A stretch of 57,783 nucleotides of DNA from Gnetum montanum (Eukaryota > Streptophyta > Gnetopsida > Gnetales > Gnetaceae): NCBI GenBank assembly GCA_015680685.1, contig MNCI01035637.1, positions 16,746 to 74,528 on the forward strand. The letters are read 5' to 3'. The position numbers and the translations under genes are program-made. Position 1 is the stretch's first letter, and every line of letters begins with the position of its first letter. Under the pieces are notes generated by a model. It was not told the DNA's origin. It searched no databases and worked only from the letters and a program-made list of their open reading frames with translations. Shown piece after piece: positions 9,719 to 20,513 of the stretch.

Positions 9719-11539
9719 TTAGATGTAGTATGACTTGAGGTATAAATGATTTACAAGATTTTCGAACTCTTTTCCATCCATGTCTGCCAACTTGAAGGCC
9801 CCATTCCCATAGGATTTTGTGACCATGAATGGACCTTCCCAATTTGCTAAGAATTTGTTCACATGCTCACGGTTAGCCTTGAGAACGAGATCCCCCTTTT
9901 GTATCGGCTGTTGATGTAGATTTTTATGATTCTTTTGCCATTGCCTGTCTTGATAATGCTCTATGCGACCTAGTGTCTATGCACATTCATCCTCTATGGA
10001 GTCAAGGTCAATGATCCTTAACTCATTATTCTAGGCTTCGCTCACGACATTCGACAGGATCATTCAAAGTGATGGTACCTGCAACTCAAGAGGTAACACC
10101 ACTTCAGATCCATAAACAAGACTATAAGGTGTCTTACCTATCACTGTCCTGCACGTCATCCTGTAAGCCCATAGCAGATAGAGGATTTGCTCATGCCATC
10201 GCCTCTTGTTGTTGTTAAGCATTTTCTCGAGCAAGTTGATGATGGACTTGTTCATAGCTTCTGCTTGTTCGTTCACCTATGGGTAGTATGGTAAGGAGAA
10301 CGACTGCCTAATGCCAAGATTGCTGCAAAAGGTTTTAGTTTCCGCACTACTGAATTGTGGCCTATTGTTAGTCACAATAGTCATGGGAAGCCAAAACCTT
10401 GTCACGATGTTGTCTAAGATGAAGTGGAAAACCTGTTGGGATGTAGTTTTCCTAAGGGGAATAGCCTCCACCCACTTTGTAAAATACTCAATGGTGGTGA
10501 TGATAAAGCTATGCCCTGTGGAAGACTTAGGTGTGATAGGTCTTATGATGTCTAGTCCCCATCATTGGAATGGCCACGTGATCTGCATCGGATGCAACTC
10601 TGTAGGTGAAACATGTATGAGATTTGCGTATCTTTGGCACGTATCATAAGTTTTGACTTTGGCTAGACAATCACGCTCCATGTGAGGCTAGTAGTACCCT
10701 AGGTGCCTGATTTTTGCAGCCATGGCCATAGGTGCTATGTGTCCACCACACAATCCCTCATGTACCTCATTAATGACCTATGCTTGCTCCTTATTTATGC
10801 ATGCCAACAATATCCCATTAAAGGAGCATCTGCACAAGGCATTGTCTTCCATAAGCACATATTTCAAAGCATGCTTGCGGATCGCATCTCTCTCGGTAGA
10901 TGTCAATCCGCTTGGGGGCTTGCCATGTTGCAGGTAGGCTTTAATGTTGACATACCACTCCTAGGTGTCCGCAGTGCTAACAGAGGCTACGTTTACCACC
11001 TGAGTGATAGGCTCTGTACACTCGGTAATCGAAGCTGGTAAACTTGCAAATAGGTGTGGTGGCACGTTTAATGCTAGGGTGGCCAGGGCATCTGCTACAG
11101 TGTTTTTGTTACATGGCACGTGTTGAATGTTCGTTATCACAAACTATTTAAGAAAACATTTTGCTAGGTCATAGTAGGGTTGTAGATGTGTAGCTTTGCA
11201 AGCATAGACCTCTGTGATTTGACTCACAATGAGTTATGAATCCCTACGAATCACTAGGTGTTGAATGTTTAATTCTTGGGCTGCTAAGAGGCCCTTGAGT
11301 AACACTTTGTACTCTGCCATGTTGTTTGTACAAAGGAACGTAAAACGATAAACAAAAGGCTACATTTCCCCATAGGGCAACGTAATGACGGTAGCTACAC
11401 TACCTCCTCGCATGGTCGAGGCGCCATCGAAATGCAAAGTAACTTCAAGATGTGATGGGACAACATTGATAGTACTAACATGCTCATCAGGGAATTCGGG
11501 ATCTATGATTGCCCGATCGTCGACTAGTGAGGTCATAAG
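9719..11539 (-). pseudogene. Tat pol, second part: archaic RNase H and integrase
   Basis: Starting right after the LTR B insertion, the minus strand reads HFDGASTMRGG, NNMAEYKVLLKGL, a VIRRDS segment and NTVADALATLA, which supply the four acidic residues (D, E, D, D) of a second RNase H. Integrase follows: HEGLCGGH and TYDTCQRYANLIH form the HHCC zinc site; then GLDIIRP, VTNNRPQF and QAEAMNKS give the DDE core. The second catalytic Asp has become Asn, and a stop sits at the PYYPQG position. The C-terminal segment reads GDLVLKANREHVNKF then NWEGPFMV, and ends LKSYYI with TAA at 9719-9721. Other in-frame stops are frequent. Function is lost, but the domain order is clear. Confidence 0.9.
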
Positions 11540-12797
11540 TGTTGGCAACCGTTTAGGACGCAACTGCCAATCAGTGTCCTCGAACAGGATTTAGGTGCTT
11601 GCTAGTCTCTAGCAACACCAAGGCCTAGATACCTCCAAATAGACTCAGTAGTTAATGTGAGTATGTGTGTGTGCTGTTGCGGTGTGTAGTTGTGAAAAAT
11701 GAAACGATTACATTGTGTGTAAACTACAAATGACTTATCTTAAATAGATTCAGCCAACTTTGCCAAGTACTGTGAGTTGTTGAGAGTTCCTATTTTGGTT
11801 AACTGCCTAGTCTACGCGGTCCTTATAATACCTGCTTGTAACAAATAAAATTTTGCAAAAACATTTGAGCACAACTCTACGAATCTACTTCTAATTTTCC
11901 CCAGAGAAAGAGATAGTTCCACAAGAAAACTAGAAATAGAGCAAGATTCAATGGAAATAGACAGAAAAGAAAGTAGATTTTTGTTAAGATCTCAAATATT
12001 TAAATAAGGTAAAATCATACGAGTAAACACTTTGCAATAAAGCTATTCCAAATTCAATATCTACAAATTGTTCAAACTTTCAAGGCTCAAATAAGCAATT
12101 TCTTCAAGACAATCCTACTACGTTACCAAAAAATTGCTGCGTAAACTATCACGTACAAGACTCCATTTTGGCTAGATAATGGATGTCAACAATTGCATTT
12201 AATAGAACCTTCAAAATACTTGACAATTTCTGATTGAAATACCATGGAGATTACTTTCAAGATAAAAAGAAGCTATTCTAGTCCCATCAAAATACCAAAT
12301 ATTTTCTGAACCCTCTTGACTATCGAATCGTTCAACGGCATGACTACAAGCAGAGGATCTCTTACAACGATCTCAATAGCAGTTCTTATACCTTGCACAA
12401 TAACCAAATTTACTACTAAAATTCTCTTAAGGCTTTCAAACACAAGCACTTCTATGGCAAAATTTTAATAGAAATTTTCAATCATACAATAAGAACAATA
12501 AGAGCAATCTAAAAATCCCAAAATTACTTGCCAAGGATGATACTATCTAAACCACTAGCTAAACAATTTAAACAAAATAAAAATAAAACATAACTCACAG
12601 GACTATGAAAGAGAGGCTAAAATATTTTTTTAGCAAGCCATCTTACAAGCAATCTTTCACAATTTCTTCTTTACAATGCTCTTCTCCCAAGACTTAACGT
12701 GTGTCTCCAAGTGAGAGCCCAAGTGTGTGATCCCAACTCTTCCAAAGTGTGTTGTATTGCCCCCTCCTTGTGTTTTTTTCTTCTTACCCCTGAAGCC

Positions 12798-12805
12798 TTT
12801 TTATA
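12798..12805 (-). promoter_or_regulatory. TATA box of LTR B
   Basis: TATAAAAA on the minus strand, at the same place as in LTR A. It gives leftward transcription from this solo LTR, the same direction as the host Tat element. Confidence 0.6.
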
Positions 12806-13068
12806 GGGTTTAAAGGTAGTTACATACTTTAAAATATCTTAGCTAACTTCTCTCCCAAGTAAGGAAGTTACAACTTACCCAACTAGTTAGGAGATATTTC
12901 TCACCAATTTAATTGGAAAGTTATGTAGTTAGGAAGTTATACATAAAGTAGGAGGAATTTATGCTAACATTGATATTTGTAAATATTACAAATATTTTAT
13001 GGGTAATAACTTATACAATAATATTTGAAAAATAAATTCAAGACCTCAATATTATGAAAGCTTCATTC

Positions 13069-13136
13069 ACTTGGAATAATTAAATTAATGGTAAGTATTC
13101 AGCCGGGCACTTGGAATAATTAAATTAATGGTAAGT
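13069..13136 (+). repeat. Two 28 bp direct repeats, period 40 bp
   Basis: CACTTGGAATAATTAAATTA plus eight further bases occurs at 13069-13096 and again at 13109-13136, with TCAGCCGGG-like spacer between. It lies at the seam between the part of LTR B shared with LTR A and the acquired part. Confidence 0.7.
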
Positions 13137-13168
13137 CTTTAGCGATAGATAAAACTGCAACTCCAACA

Positions 13169-13369
13169 TCAGTTAAAATATCTCCTGCTCTGCTGATTCG
13201 GTTGTACACCTGTCTTAGTGTACCTTCGTGTCTCTGTTGACGTGTTCAGTGGATCGGTACAGTGATAACAAATGCGTCGGCGTTGGGCACTGCTACTGTT
13301 TTGGGAAATTTTGGATTGTGGGTTCACCATTACAAATTTTTCTCTATAAGTAGTTAACGAAGCAACCAA
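13169..13369 (-). pseudogene. Captured open frame in LTR B U3, unidentified
   Basis: A 66-codon frame starts MVASLTTYREKFVMVN and includes a CYHCTDPLNTSTETRRYTK stretch. Composition is less AT-rich than the LTR. No family recognised. It is absent from LTR A, so it is probably acquired sequence. Confidence 0.25.
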
Positions 13370-13852
13370 AATGTATTTCCATGCATTGCCGATGAAATTT
13401 GTAAAATAGCGTAGAGGCCAGTAGGGTTTGATGATGCAATCACTCCTTAGCTGCCAACGCAGACTATCATGCGGAACAAGAGCTCACTGATGCAGCGACA
13501 GTGCTGGAGAAGAGGGTAGTTTAATTTGATGAAGATGCCCTGATATTATCAAGCAAATCTGATAATGAGACTAGGGTTTCAATGAAATGCGATTCTGTTT
13601 CTGCGTGTGCATGAGGGTTTCAACTTTTCTTATCTTCTGCTACCGCTTCCATGGTAAAGGGGTTTTGTTGCTCATGGACTTGGTCATGCCCATGGCAATG
13701 GTGGTTTTCGTGGTGCCCGTCTACACCTTGATAAGCATTACATGTTTTGTGGTTTTGCACTCCTACTACTCTGGTAAAAACATGATTTTTCTAGAATGTC
13801 GCGATTGGGAATAGACTAAAAGCATAAATGGCTTCAGAAATGCAATTTCAAT

Positions 13853-14098
13853 TCATTGGAGGTCCTTTTCAAACACGATGCCAAATAAATATCGAGAAAT
13901 AGCGGCGAGACAAATGACATCTTCAGGGTTGTCCATGAATTTAACAATATTAGAAATTAAATTGGCAGTAACGAAGCTCTCCAATGAAACCCGTTGATCA
14001 TCTACATTATTTACATTCCCTTCTCCTTCGTTTGTAACTATACCTCCATTGGTTATCATCTCTGCCTGTATGTGTGTTTGCTCCATCGCCATTGCCAC
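13853..14098 (-). pseudogene. F-box protein fragment captured in LTR B U3
   Basis: An 81-codon frame begins MAMAMEQTHIQAEM and ends with TGA at the left. Residues 40-75 read ESFVTANLISNIVKFMDNPE then DVICLAAISRYL, which resembles an F-box helix set (usually LPDDLLSNIL..LDNPEDLLCLAAVSRRW). The F-box recruits SKP1 in SCF ubiquitin ligases; only this N-terminal part is present and no substrate-binding repeats follow. An AT-rich leader and a GC-richer 5' region (14100-14240) suggest that a gene start was captured. Absent from LTR A. Confidence 0.55.
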
Positions 14099-14471
14099 GT
14101 TCTACAAGCGTACGGTGTTAGGAATCGATGGACCAACTATTACCTCCTCCTCCTCTCGCTTTCATTGCTACACAATCTTAAAGACGACGGAGGCGCTGCT
14201 GATTTTTATTTTTATTTTCTATATTTTTGCAAGGCAGGAATAGCCTCCAGGAATCAGAGTTCCAAACGTTAGATTAGGGCCAAATATAAAACTAAGCTTA
14301 CAATAGTGCTCATGAACTACCAGGGACTAACAGGGATTTTTAATTTGAGACCTTTCCAGTGATTTTTATTAGCATTACTCATATTTTAAGCATGTTCTTC
14401 ACCAAAGCTTTTCAAGTAAATAATATAATTCCTTACTATTCCATGTAATGGCCAAATGTGCCAATAGTAAG

Positions 14472-16115
14472 TTACGTTGCTATAGCTTGACCTTTTGTCA
14501 ACGATTGGCTCACATAATGCAAATCCAATTCCGTTGTTATGGCTTTCCACCGGGCTATCCTACTACTCTCATACAGATTGTTTATGATAACCCGGAGTAC
14601 ATTGCTCTTGCAAATGATGTTAACATTTCTATGAAATAGATAATGCCTCCATTTTTAATGCAAAGACTAGAGCAAGGCAGTTTCTCTCCACCTCATTATA
14701 TTTTTCCTCATACAATATCAATGCATGACTTAGATAATACACTGGAATGCTAGAGCCATCATCTCATCTCTAACATAATAGTGCTGCAATAGACATGTCT
14801 AAGGTGGTAAGGTAGATGAAGAAATGCTTATCCCTCTATGGTGGGTACACAATCGAAAGGTGTGATAGCTCTTTCTTCAAATCATCAAAGGCTTGTTGGC
14901 ATTGTGTTGTCCATTCGAAGTTAACCCCATTCTTCAGTAGATGTTGCATGGGGTGTAACTTGTCAGTCAACTTTACTATAAACCTCCTGATGAACTGTAC
15001 CCTACCTTGTAACCCACGTAATTATTTAAGGTTTGTAGGTGGTGCTAAATTAACTATGGCCTTAACTTTGTTAGGGTCCACTTGTATTCTAGCCTCCGAT
15101 ACTACAAACCCTAACATCTGTCCGGTCCTCACCTCAAAGACACACTTTTTTAGGTTAAGGTGTAGATCATGCATCTGCCAACGCTTGAGGACTACACCTA
15201 GATCATTGGGATGATCAATGGCCTCTTTAGATTTGACCGCTATGTCATCCACGTAGTCATTCAGCATTTCTAGGATATAGTCGCTAAAGATGTATGTCAC
15301 AGCTCTCTGGTAAGTTGCTCCGGCATTCTTGAGCTCAAAGGGCATCATAGTGTAACAAAAAGTACCCCATAGGATCATGAAGGTTGTTGTTAACTAATGC
15401 TCTGGGTTGATGTGGATTTGGTTGTAGCTGGAGAAATTGTCCATGAAGGATAAAAAAGCATGACCAGTCATAGTGTTGATGAGTTGATCGATACTCAGTA
15501 GTGGGAAATAGTCTTTTATGGTTGCCTTGTTCAAATCCCGGAAGTCTATACAGATTCGTATTCCTCCCATTTTCTTAGAAACCACAATGATGTTTGACAT
15601 CCACTCTTAGTAATCAACTACCCAGATGAAATAGGCCTGATAGATCTTGGTGATTTCATCTCGTACAGCTAGTGTGATCTTTGATTTAACTTTGCAAGCC
15701 TTTTGCTTAACTGCTTTCATCCACAGATCTAAGAAAATGTTGTGTTGTATGAGCCTTGGATCTAAACTCGACATGTCATTGTAAGACCACACGAATACTT
15801 CAATGTTATTCTGCAGTACCTTGGCTACATCTTTATGCATTTGCGAATCTAGGAGGGAGCTAAGCTTTAACATTTTTATTTCCCCCTGGATATGGTCACA
15901 GGCGTCTCAATGAGAGGATCCTCAGTTACATCCTCGGCCTCTAAATCTAGGGCTTGGACCAGACTTTTAGGCTAGTCTAGGGATGTTTCTAAGGATGCTA
16001 CAGTGCTTTCTGCGGGTGAATCCTAGTCTATTGACTCTGGGTTTAGTTGTCTTGCAAGCTCACCATGTGGAGCTGTCAATGCTAGAGGTGAAGAAAGATC
16101 ATGGTGTGTTGCCAT
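14472..16115 (-). pseudogene. Tat pol, first part: RT and first RNase H
   Basis: An ATG at 16113-16115 (MATHHDLSSPLALTAPHGEL) is the likely start of the RT-containing frame. RT follows from about 15870: IIVVSKKMGGIRICIDFRDL, KDYFPLLSIDQLI, FMDNFSSYNQI, FELKNAGATYQRAV and the catalytic YVDD box in NDYVDDIAVKS, then CVFEVRTGQMLGF. RNase H follows: KHFFIYLTTLDMSIAALL, VYYLSHALILYEEKYNEVER and, after a frameshift near 14640, RIARWKAITTELDLHYVSQ then GQAIAT at 14472, where LTR B interrupts. Stops occur at several places. A start codon of its own upstream of RT fits an Ogre-like layout in which RT is not in one frame with protease. Confidence 0.9.
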
Positions 16116-16254
16116 TCTTGCTCAACTTGCTATAATGAGATGAATGCCTAGTCAAGGGATACATGTTTGTAGCAACAGTGCATAGTAAGCATTTGTAAAG
16201 TAGCAATGAGATGTGAAAATGGAAATAACTATAAAATATGACGCGAAATTTGGA

Positions 16255-16640
16255 ACTTGCTAGTTTAAAGTCATAGCGGACTACCTAGATGCCAAAGCGT
16301 AAAACTACTAGTTTAAGGTCCTTGTGGACCACTAACAGGCCACTCTAGCGAAACTACGAAGTATTAGTTTAAGGTCTTTAAGGACCACTAATGAGATCGA
16401 AGCTACATTTTAGAATTGCTAGTTTAAGGTCTTTGCAAATCGCTAACTTGTTATAGGTTGTGGGTCAGAATTGCTAGTTTAAAGTCTTTGTGGACCACCA
16501 ATTCGTTGAAGTTGTGAGTTAAAATTGCTAGTTTAAGGTCTTGTGGACCACCTGGATGCAAAATCTTGAAGCTGCTAGTTTAAGTTTTTTACAGACCATC
16601 TGGCTAGTTATTTTTGCGAAGGCCAATAGCTAGTTTAAAG
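16255..16640 (+). repeat. Tandem repeat block 2 (GCTAGTTTAAGGTC units)
   Basis: About eight units begin GCTAGTTTAA(A/G)GTC and continue TTTGTGGACCACTAA or similar, spaced about 45-60 bases. The unit head is the same as in block 1 at 9247-9700, almost 7 kb away on the other side of pol. The block lies between the RT start codon (minus strand, 16115) and the promoter of the antisense gene (16778). Confidence 0.85.
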
Positions 16641-16745
16641 TGGGTGGAATTTTTTGGTCAGGCCCACCTGCCATAATGCAGATAGTGCCACTACGCTATG
16701 GGGGATTGCTACACTGTACGGAATGTCCCTCATTAATCGGGGAGA

Positions 16746-16816
16746 GAAAATGACAAGTTATTTTTCATAATTTTAGCTATAAATAGGGGTTTACCCCTGA
16801 TAAACTTGTCATTTTC
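16746..16816 (+). promoter_or_regulatory. Promoter of antisense gene: TATA box inside a 14 bp inverted repeat
   Basis: TATAAATA lies at 16778-16785, followed by an AGGGG/CCCCT mini-hairpin. The box is flanked by perfect 14 bp arms, GAAAATGACAAGTT at 16746-16759 and its reverse complement at 16803-16816. The first plausible start codon lies about 135 bases downstream of the box, giving a roughly 100-base leader. Function is inferred from position only. Confidence 0.5.
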
Positions 16817-16919
16817 ATCGTAACAGCGCAGAGCTTTCATTCAAAGCGTAGAGCGATTGTGCTTAGTAGAAGCAAGGCGATTCAACGTAGCATCCAAGAA
16901 ATAATCAGCAACCAAAACA

Positions 16920-17038
16920 ATGGCTCCCAGGAGAGAACGCAAACACCTAGCACTTGCCAAGGTGGATGAAGTGAAGGAGACCTTGGGACATGTGTCACAG
17001 GCATGTGTCACGGTGCAAGAGGAGACCGCATCGGCCTG
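16920..17038 (+). other. Antisense gene exon 1
   Basis: It encodes MAPRRERKHLALAKVDEVKE and 20 further residues, basic at first, and ends in phase 2 before GTAAGTTG, a near-consensus plant donor site. Intron 1 runs to the CAG at 17641-17643 and contains several GCTACGCTA-type motifs (about 17520-17595). Confidence 0.55.
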
Positions 17039-17643
17039 GTAAGTTGCTACACTATTCTCTTTTGTTTTTCCTATGATGCAGTTATTGTTTGCGCCTTCTC
17101 TACTTTTGTTTCTACAGTTTTTGTTATGCAATCTACATTTTCTGTCATCACTTTGTTGCCATTTTGACCATTATACCATCGTTGTTGCCGATTCGGCTAC
17201 GACGGGTGTATGGACATTATGCTAAGGTTGCATGCAATGTTGCCTAAATCGCCATTGGTGTGGCTAGCTTGCCATAGAAGCTTAGGCAATTTTAGCAACT
17301 CAGCATGCGAATAGCATAGCGTATGATCCTTAGGAGGGTTTGGCCATGTGTGTGATTCGACAGCGTAACACATGTCTATCATGGCATAATGCAAATCATT
17401 TTGTCAACGAGAAGATTTGTTGAAATTGGTGGAGTGCATTGAATTCTTTCTTGTCAAAAGATTTGTGTTTAGCTTTTCATTGCTATGGTAGGCTAATTCT
17501 GCTACACTATTGCCTTCGTGTTTTTTTCTACGCTACATGCATGGAGAGAATCATGCTACGCTATTTGCTAATTACTAATTCTGCTACACTATATGCGAAC
17601 CCCACTCGAACATGATGTTAGCATTTGCAATTGTGTTATGCAG

Positions 17644-18450
17644 GATGGTGCTAAGGCCAATCTTAATTGTCCTAGAAATCGTAGGGATCTTGTGCTGCCT
17701 AAGCAAACCAGTAGCCAACATTCCTCCACCCCATGCATGTGTGGGGCAGCAGGCGATCTGGTTCAGGGAGGGCGCACGTGACTTCCTAAAATTTCTTCTC
17801 CAACACTTCAGTGTGATCATTTGGTCATACTTGTTGAAGGAGGTAGCAGTCGTAGTAATAGAAAACCTGTTGCCTGGGGCAAATTGGGGTATTCTGAGAT
17901 TTTTTACGGATGGAGCAATTAAGAGTAGGCAAGGGGAAGGATCCAGTCAGTGCCCAAAAAGTTTGAGGCATCTAGCTTGGGTCTGGGAGATGCCCGAATA
18001 CAATTGCTATCATCTGTACAACACTTTGTTTATTGTCCACCACATAGGAGCTTATTTTCAAAACCCACCAGGAACTGTTTACTATGCTGGCAGGTGAGTT
18101 TTATAAACATATTCTACTATGCTATGCAATAACTGCTACATTAGGCAAATGTTAATAGCGTGTTTTTGTTACCAAGTTTTTTATCAATAAGCATAGACTT
18201 CACGGTGACACAGATGTGTTGACCTTGGCACAGATGGCACTGGGGGAGTTTTCTTCTGTTGAGAACATGTGCGCAGGTGTGATAGGCCAATGTGGAGGTG
18301 AGTAAAAAACCTACCCAACCCAGTACTCCCATCTCTATGACAAATGCAAGGATTTTGGTTGGTTGGATGGGGATTGGGAATCCCTTAGGCGGATCACCGT
18401 TGAATATGTATTGGTGGATCTTCCACCATTCCCATCATCATTTAAACCTG
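17644..18450 (+). pseudogene. FCP1/NIF-like (HAD) phosphatase domain, catalytically dead (exons 2-3)
   Basis: Exon 2 reads RPILIVLEIVGILCC, then ARDFLKFLLQHFSVIIWS, KEVAVVVIENLL, LAWVWEMPEYN, then NTLFIVHHIGAYFQNPPGTV; exon 3 continues GDTDVLTLAQMALGEFSSVE. This tracks plant FCP1-like phosphatases, where the segments are normally LLVLDxNGLL, DFLxFCxxRFxVGVWSS, LxKLWE, NTLLxDDSPYKAxxNPPHTAI and a DLRVYLEGLAxAxNVQ tail. The catalytic Asp of motif I is now Glu and the DDSPYKA aspartates are now His or Val, so phosphatase activity is not expected. Exon 3 then runs past a stop (18303-18305) into KCKDFGWLDGDWESLRRITV. FCP1-like proteins usually act on phosphoserine, for example in the RNA polymerase II tail; here a structural or vestigial role is more likely. 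Confidence 0.55.
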
Positions 18451-18548
18451 GTAAGCTCAAGTGTGAATTACTTGCATGTTCGAGTGTTGCTCCTATCTTT
18501 ATGCTATTTCTTCTTTTATCTAAGTTTTTGTGCAAATTTCTATAGCAG

Positions 18549-19578
18549 CAAAGAAGTCTGAGGAGGTGACAGTGATCACCTTTGAGCATCATGAGACTAA
18601 CATCTACTTCAAGTATGAGGAGGTAGATGAGACTCAACGCTGGCTTTGCAGTGGGGCTCTGGAATTGCTGACCAACCACATTCAGGACACTAGACTCATA
18701 GACCTATTCTTGGCCATTAACTCGAGCGTCCCTGCTGCTGAGATGTTGGCCCTAGCTAACTCATTTTCTGAAAAGGTAGACTACTTCGGCACACATGTGC
18801 ATGATGTGCTAGTGGTCCTTAAAATAAATGACCAACTATTTGCGGATCTCTTCAGTGTCCTTGCTGATGATCTCCCCGTGGGGGCAAAGACCAAAAAAGA
18901 GGTGAACCATCAGAGGGACATTGAGGAGTGGCTAGGGATGGAAAAAGGATGAAAGGGGATCCTTATGGAAAAAGAAAAGCCAAAAGCAGCCAAAGACATT
19001 TACCCTATCTTCCATGCCCATGCTTTTCCCAAGCTACTTTCCCAAGGAAAGATCATTGGGATTGATCAAGCTTGGGTGATGAGGGAGGTCATGGAAGAGG
19101 GGGCCCGTTACAACTAGGCTAGGAATCTCTACAAAGGCCTACAAGCTAAAATGATCAAGCTTCATAAGAAGCATGAGTCCCGTTTCAATGTGCATCATGC
19201 CTTTTATGTAGCTTGCTTACGATGTTTAGTGAAATTCTTGGTGGTTCATGAGAATGGAGCTTGGGTTATGCAAGATCGTAACCAAATTTTCAAACCATGG
19301 ATCCACTCGAGCCCAAGATCCCCCAAAAGCAATTAGGAAGTCATTTTCCATGATGACTAAGGATCGGGTGGCCCACAACTTTCGTGGCTAGGACAGCGTG
19401 GGAGAGACGCCCCTTGCTACTATGGATAGCGTATCATAGGGGAAACACCTCATTGTAGAGACGGTGGCCACCAATTTATGGTGAAAGAGGTCTCATCTAG
19501 CTGAGAAGCCTCCCCGTACAGAAGAAGAAAAGGGGCGGGCACTGCGGTTCAAGCTACGCAGGATATAGCCCCCCATTG
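18549..19578 (+). pseudogene. Antisense gene exon 4, unidentified domain
   Basis: The exon opens in the correct phase (AKKSEEVTVITFEHHE) and encodes a mostly alpha-helical-looking segment, then a stop at 18950-18952. The frame goes on as FHAHAFPKLLSQGKIIGIDQ and KKHESRFNVHHAFYVACLRC with further stops (about 19117 and 19334) and a frameshift near 19330, and ends in a basic stretch before a GTAAATGC donor. I do not recognise the domain. The codon-like character across more than 1 kb argues that it was translated once. Confidence 0.45.
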
Positions 19579-19720
19579 GTAAATGCTTTTCTCTATGCTT
19601 GTTTCTTCTCCTATTTGATTAATGCTTGCTATGCTATGCTATGCCAGGTAGCGTAGCGTAGTGTAGCATCCGTCTTAAGTTAACATGCTATAAGCTAATG
19701 CCAACACGCTTTGCTGCCAG

Positions 19721-20407
19721 AGGAAGAAGAGGAAGAAGAAGAAGGCGACGAAGAGGTGTTGGACCCTGAAACAGGGGCAGCTAATAAAGACATGGGGGCC
19801 CCAACCATAGAGGGAAGGACCCTGGTCAAGAGAGAAGGAGCCCCTGCCATGAAGGAAAGGGCTCCTATCGATGAGGAAAATGCTCCTACAGACGAGGAGG
19901 ACATTTTTGGCAATGAGGATGTTGGTACCTTAAAAAGAAAGGCCCCAATGAATAAAGAGGAAGCCCGTGTCAATCGGGAAGGAACATCTACTGACGATCC
20001 TTTTGCTGAATGCAGTTTAGCATCAAAGGAGTAGATGAATGTAGAGGATGCTGCCATAGTGTTAAGCCAACAAGGAGGGGAGCTACAATTAGATGTGGGT
20101 GAGTTTGACCGTATATTCGATAATATGTCGATGGGAGACCCCCCCCCCCAGCTCCCACGCTATCACCCCCAAGGATTTGCTAGGTAGGAGCCCTTACACT
20201 GTCGTTTGCATTACTCATCAACCTCATTGTATTCCACCGTGGTCATGAATGATGCATTTGATCATGTGGTAGACACCACTATTGACACTGCAGGACCTTC
20301 CTTGATCCAGCTGGAAGCATGGGCCGAGACCCTTGACAAGCTTATGTTGATGCAAGGGGTTTTTGATGACATGATTGGTTGTCTCAAGCAGGTCAATCTG
20401 GAAGTGG
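19721..20407 (+). pseudogene. Antisense gene exon 5, acidic region
   Basis: It opens with a run of about seven Glu residues followed by GDEEVLDPETG, then degenerate repeats of the type (A/K)(E/R)xAPxxEExAP (for example APIDEENAPTDEED). A stop at 20032-20034 is followed by the same frame to LKQVNLEVG and a GTAAGTG donor at 20408; a second stop lies near 20184. Acidic low-complexity sequence of this kind is common in nuclear regulatory proteins. The preceding intron (19579-19720) carries a GCTATGC/GCGTAGC palindrome. Confidence 0.5.
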
Positions 20408-20513
20408 GTAAGTGAATTGGCTACGCTAGGCTCTTTAAGTTGCTATGCTAGACTTTTTGAATTGCTAAAATTTGCTACGCTACTGTGACTAATACGTTTT
20501 TGTGTGATAATAG

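Larger units (their letters stand above)
11540..14466 (-). mobile_element. Solo LTR (B) of the LTR A family, inserted in Tat pol
   Basis: It is inverted relative to LTR A and matches it at both ends and over the promoter and R/U5 half (about 11540-13060). The ends are TGTTGGC...CCAATA on the plus strand, with CA decayed to TA. The target duplication is ATAAG at 11535-11539 against GTAAG at 14467-14471, one mismatch. Removing it reconnects the end of RNase H (GQAIAT) with the linker before the second RNase H. No internal region or second LTR is present, so it is a solo LTR. Its outer third (about 13140-14440) differs from LTR A and carries an F-box gene fragment. Confidence 0.85.

Noticed and set aside
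13994-14272. Plus-strand frames rich in Leu, Ser, Tyr over the F-box fragment
   Set aside because: Antisense shadow of the F-box-like frame at 13853-14098.
19695-20057. Serine-rich minus-strand frame
   Set aside because: It is the antisense reading of the glutamate-rich exon 5 (GAA/GAG read as TTC/CTC); the plus-strand frame joins neighbouring exons in phase, the minus one does not.
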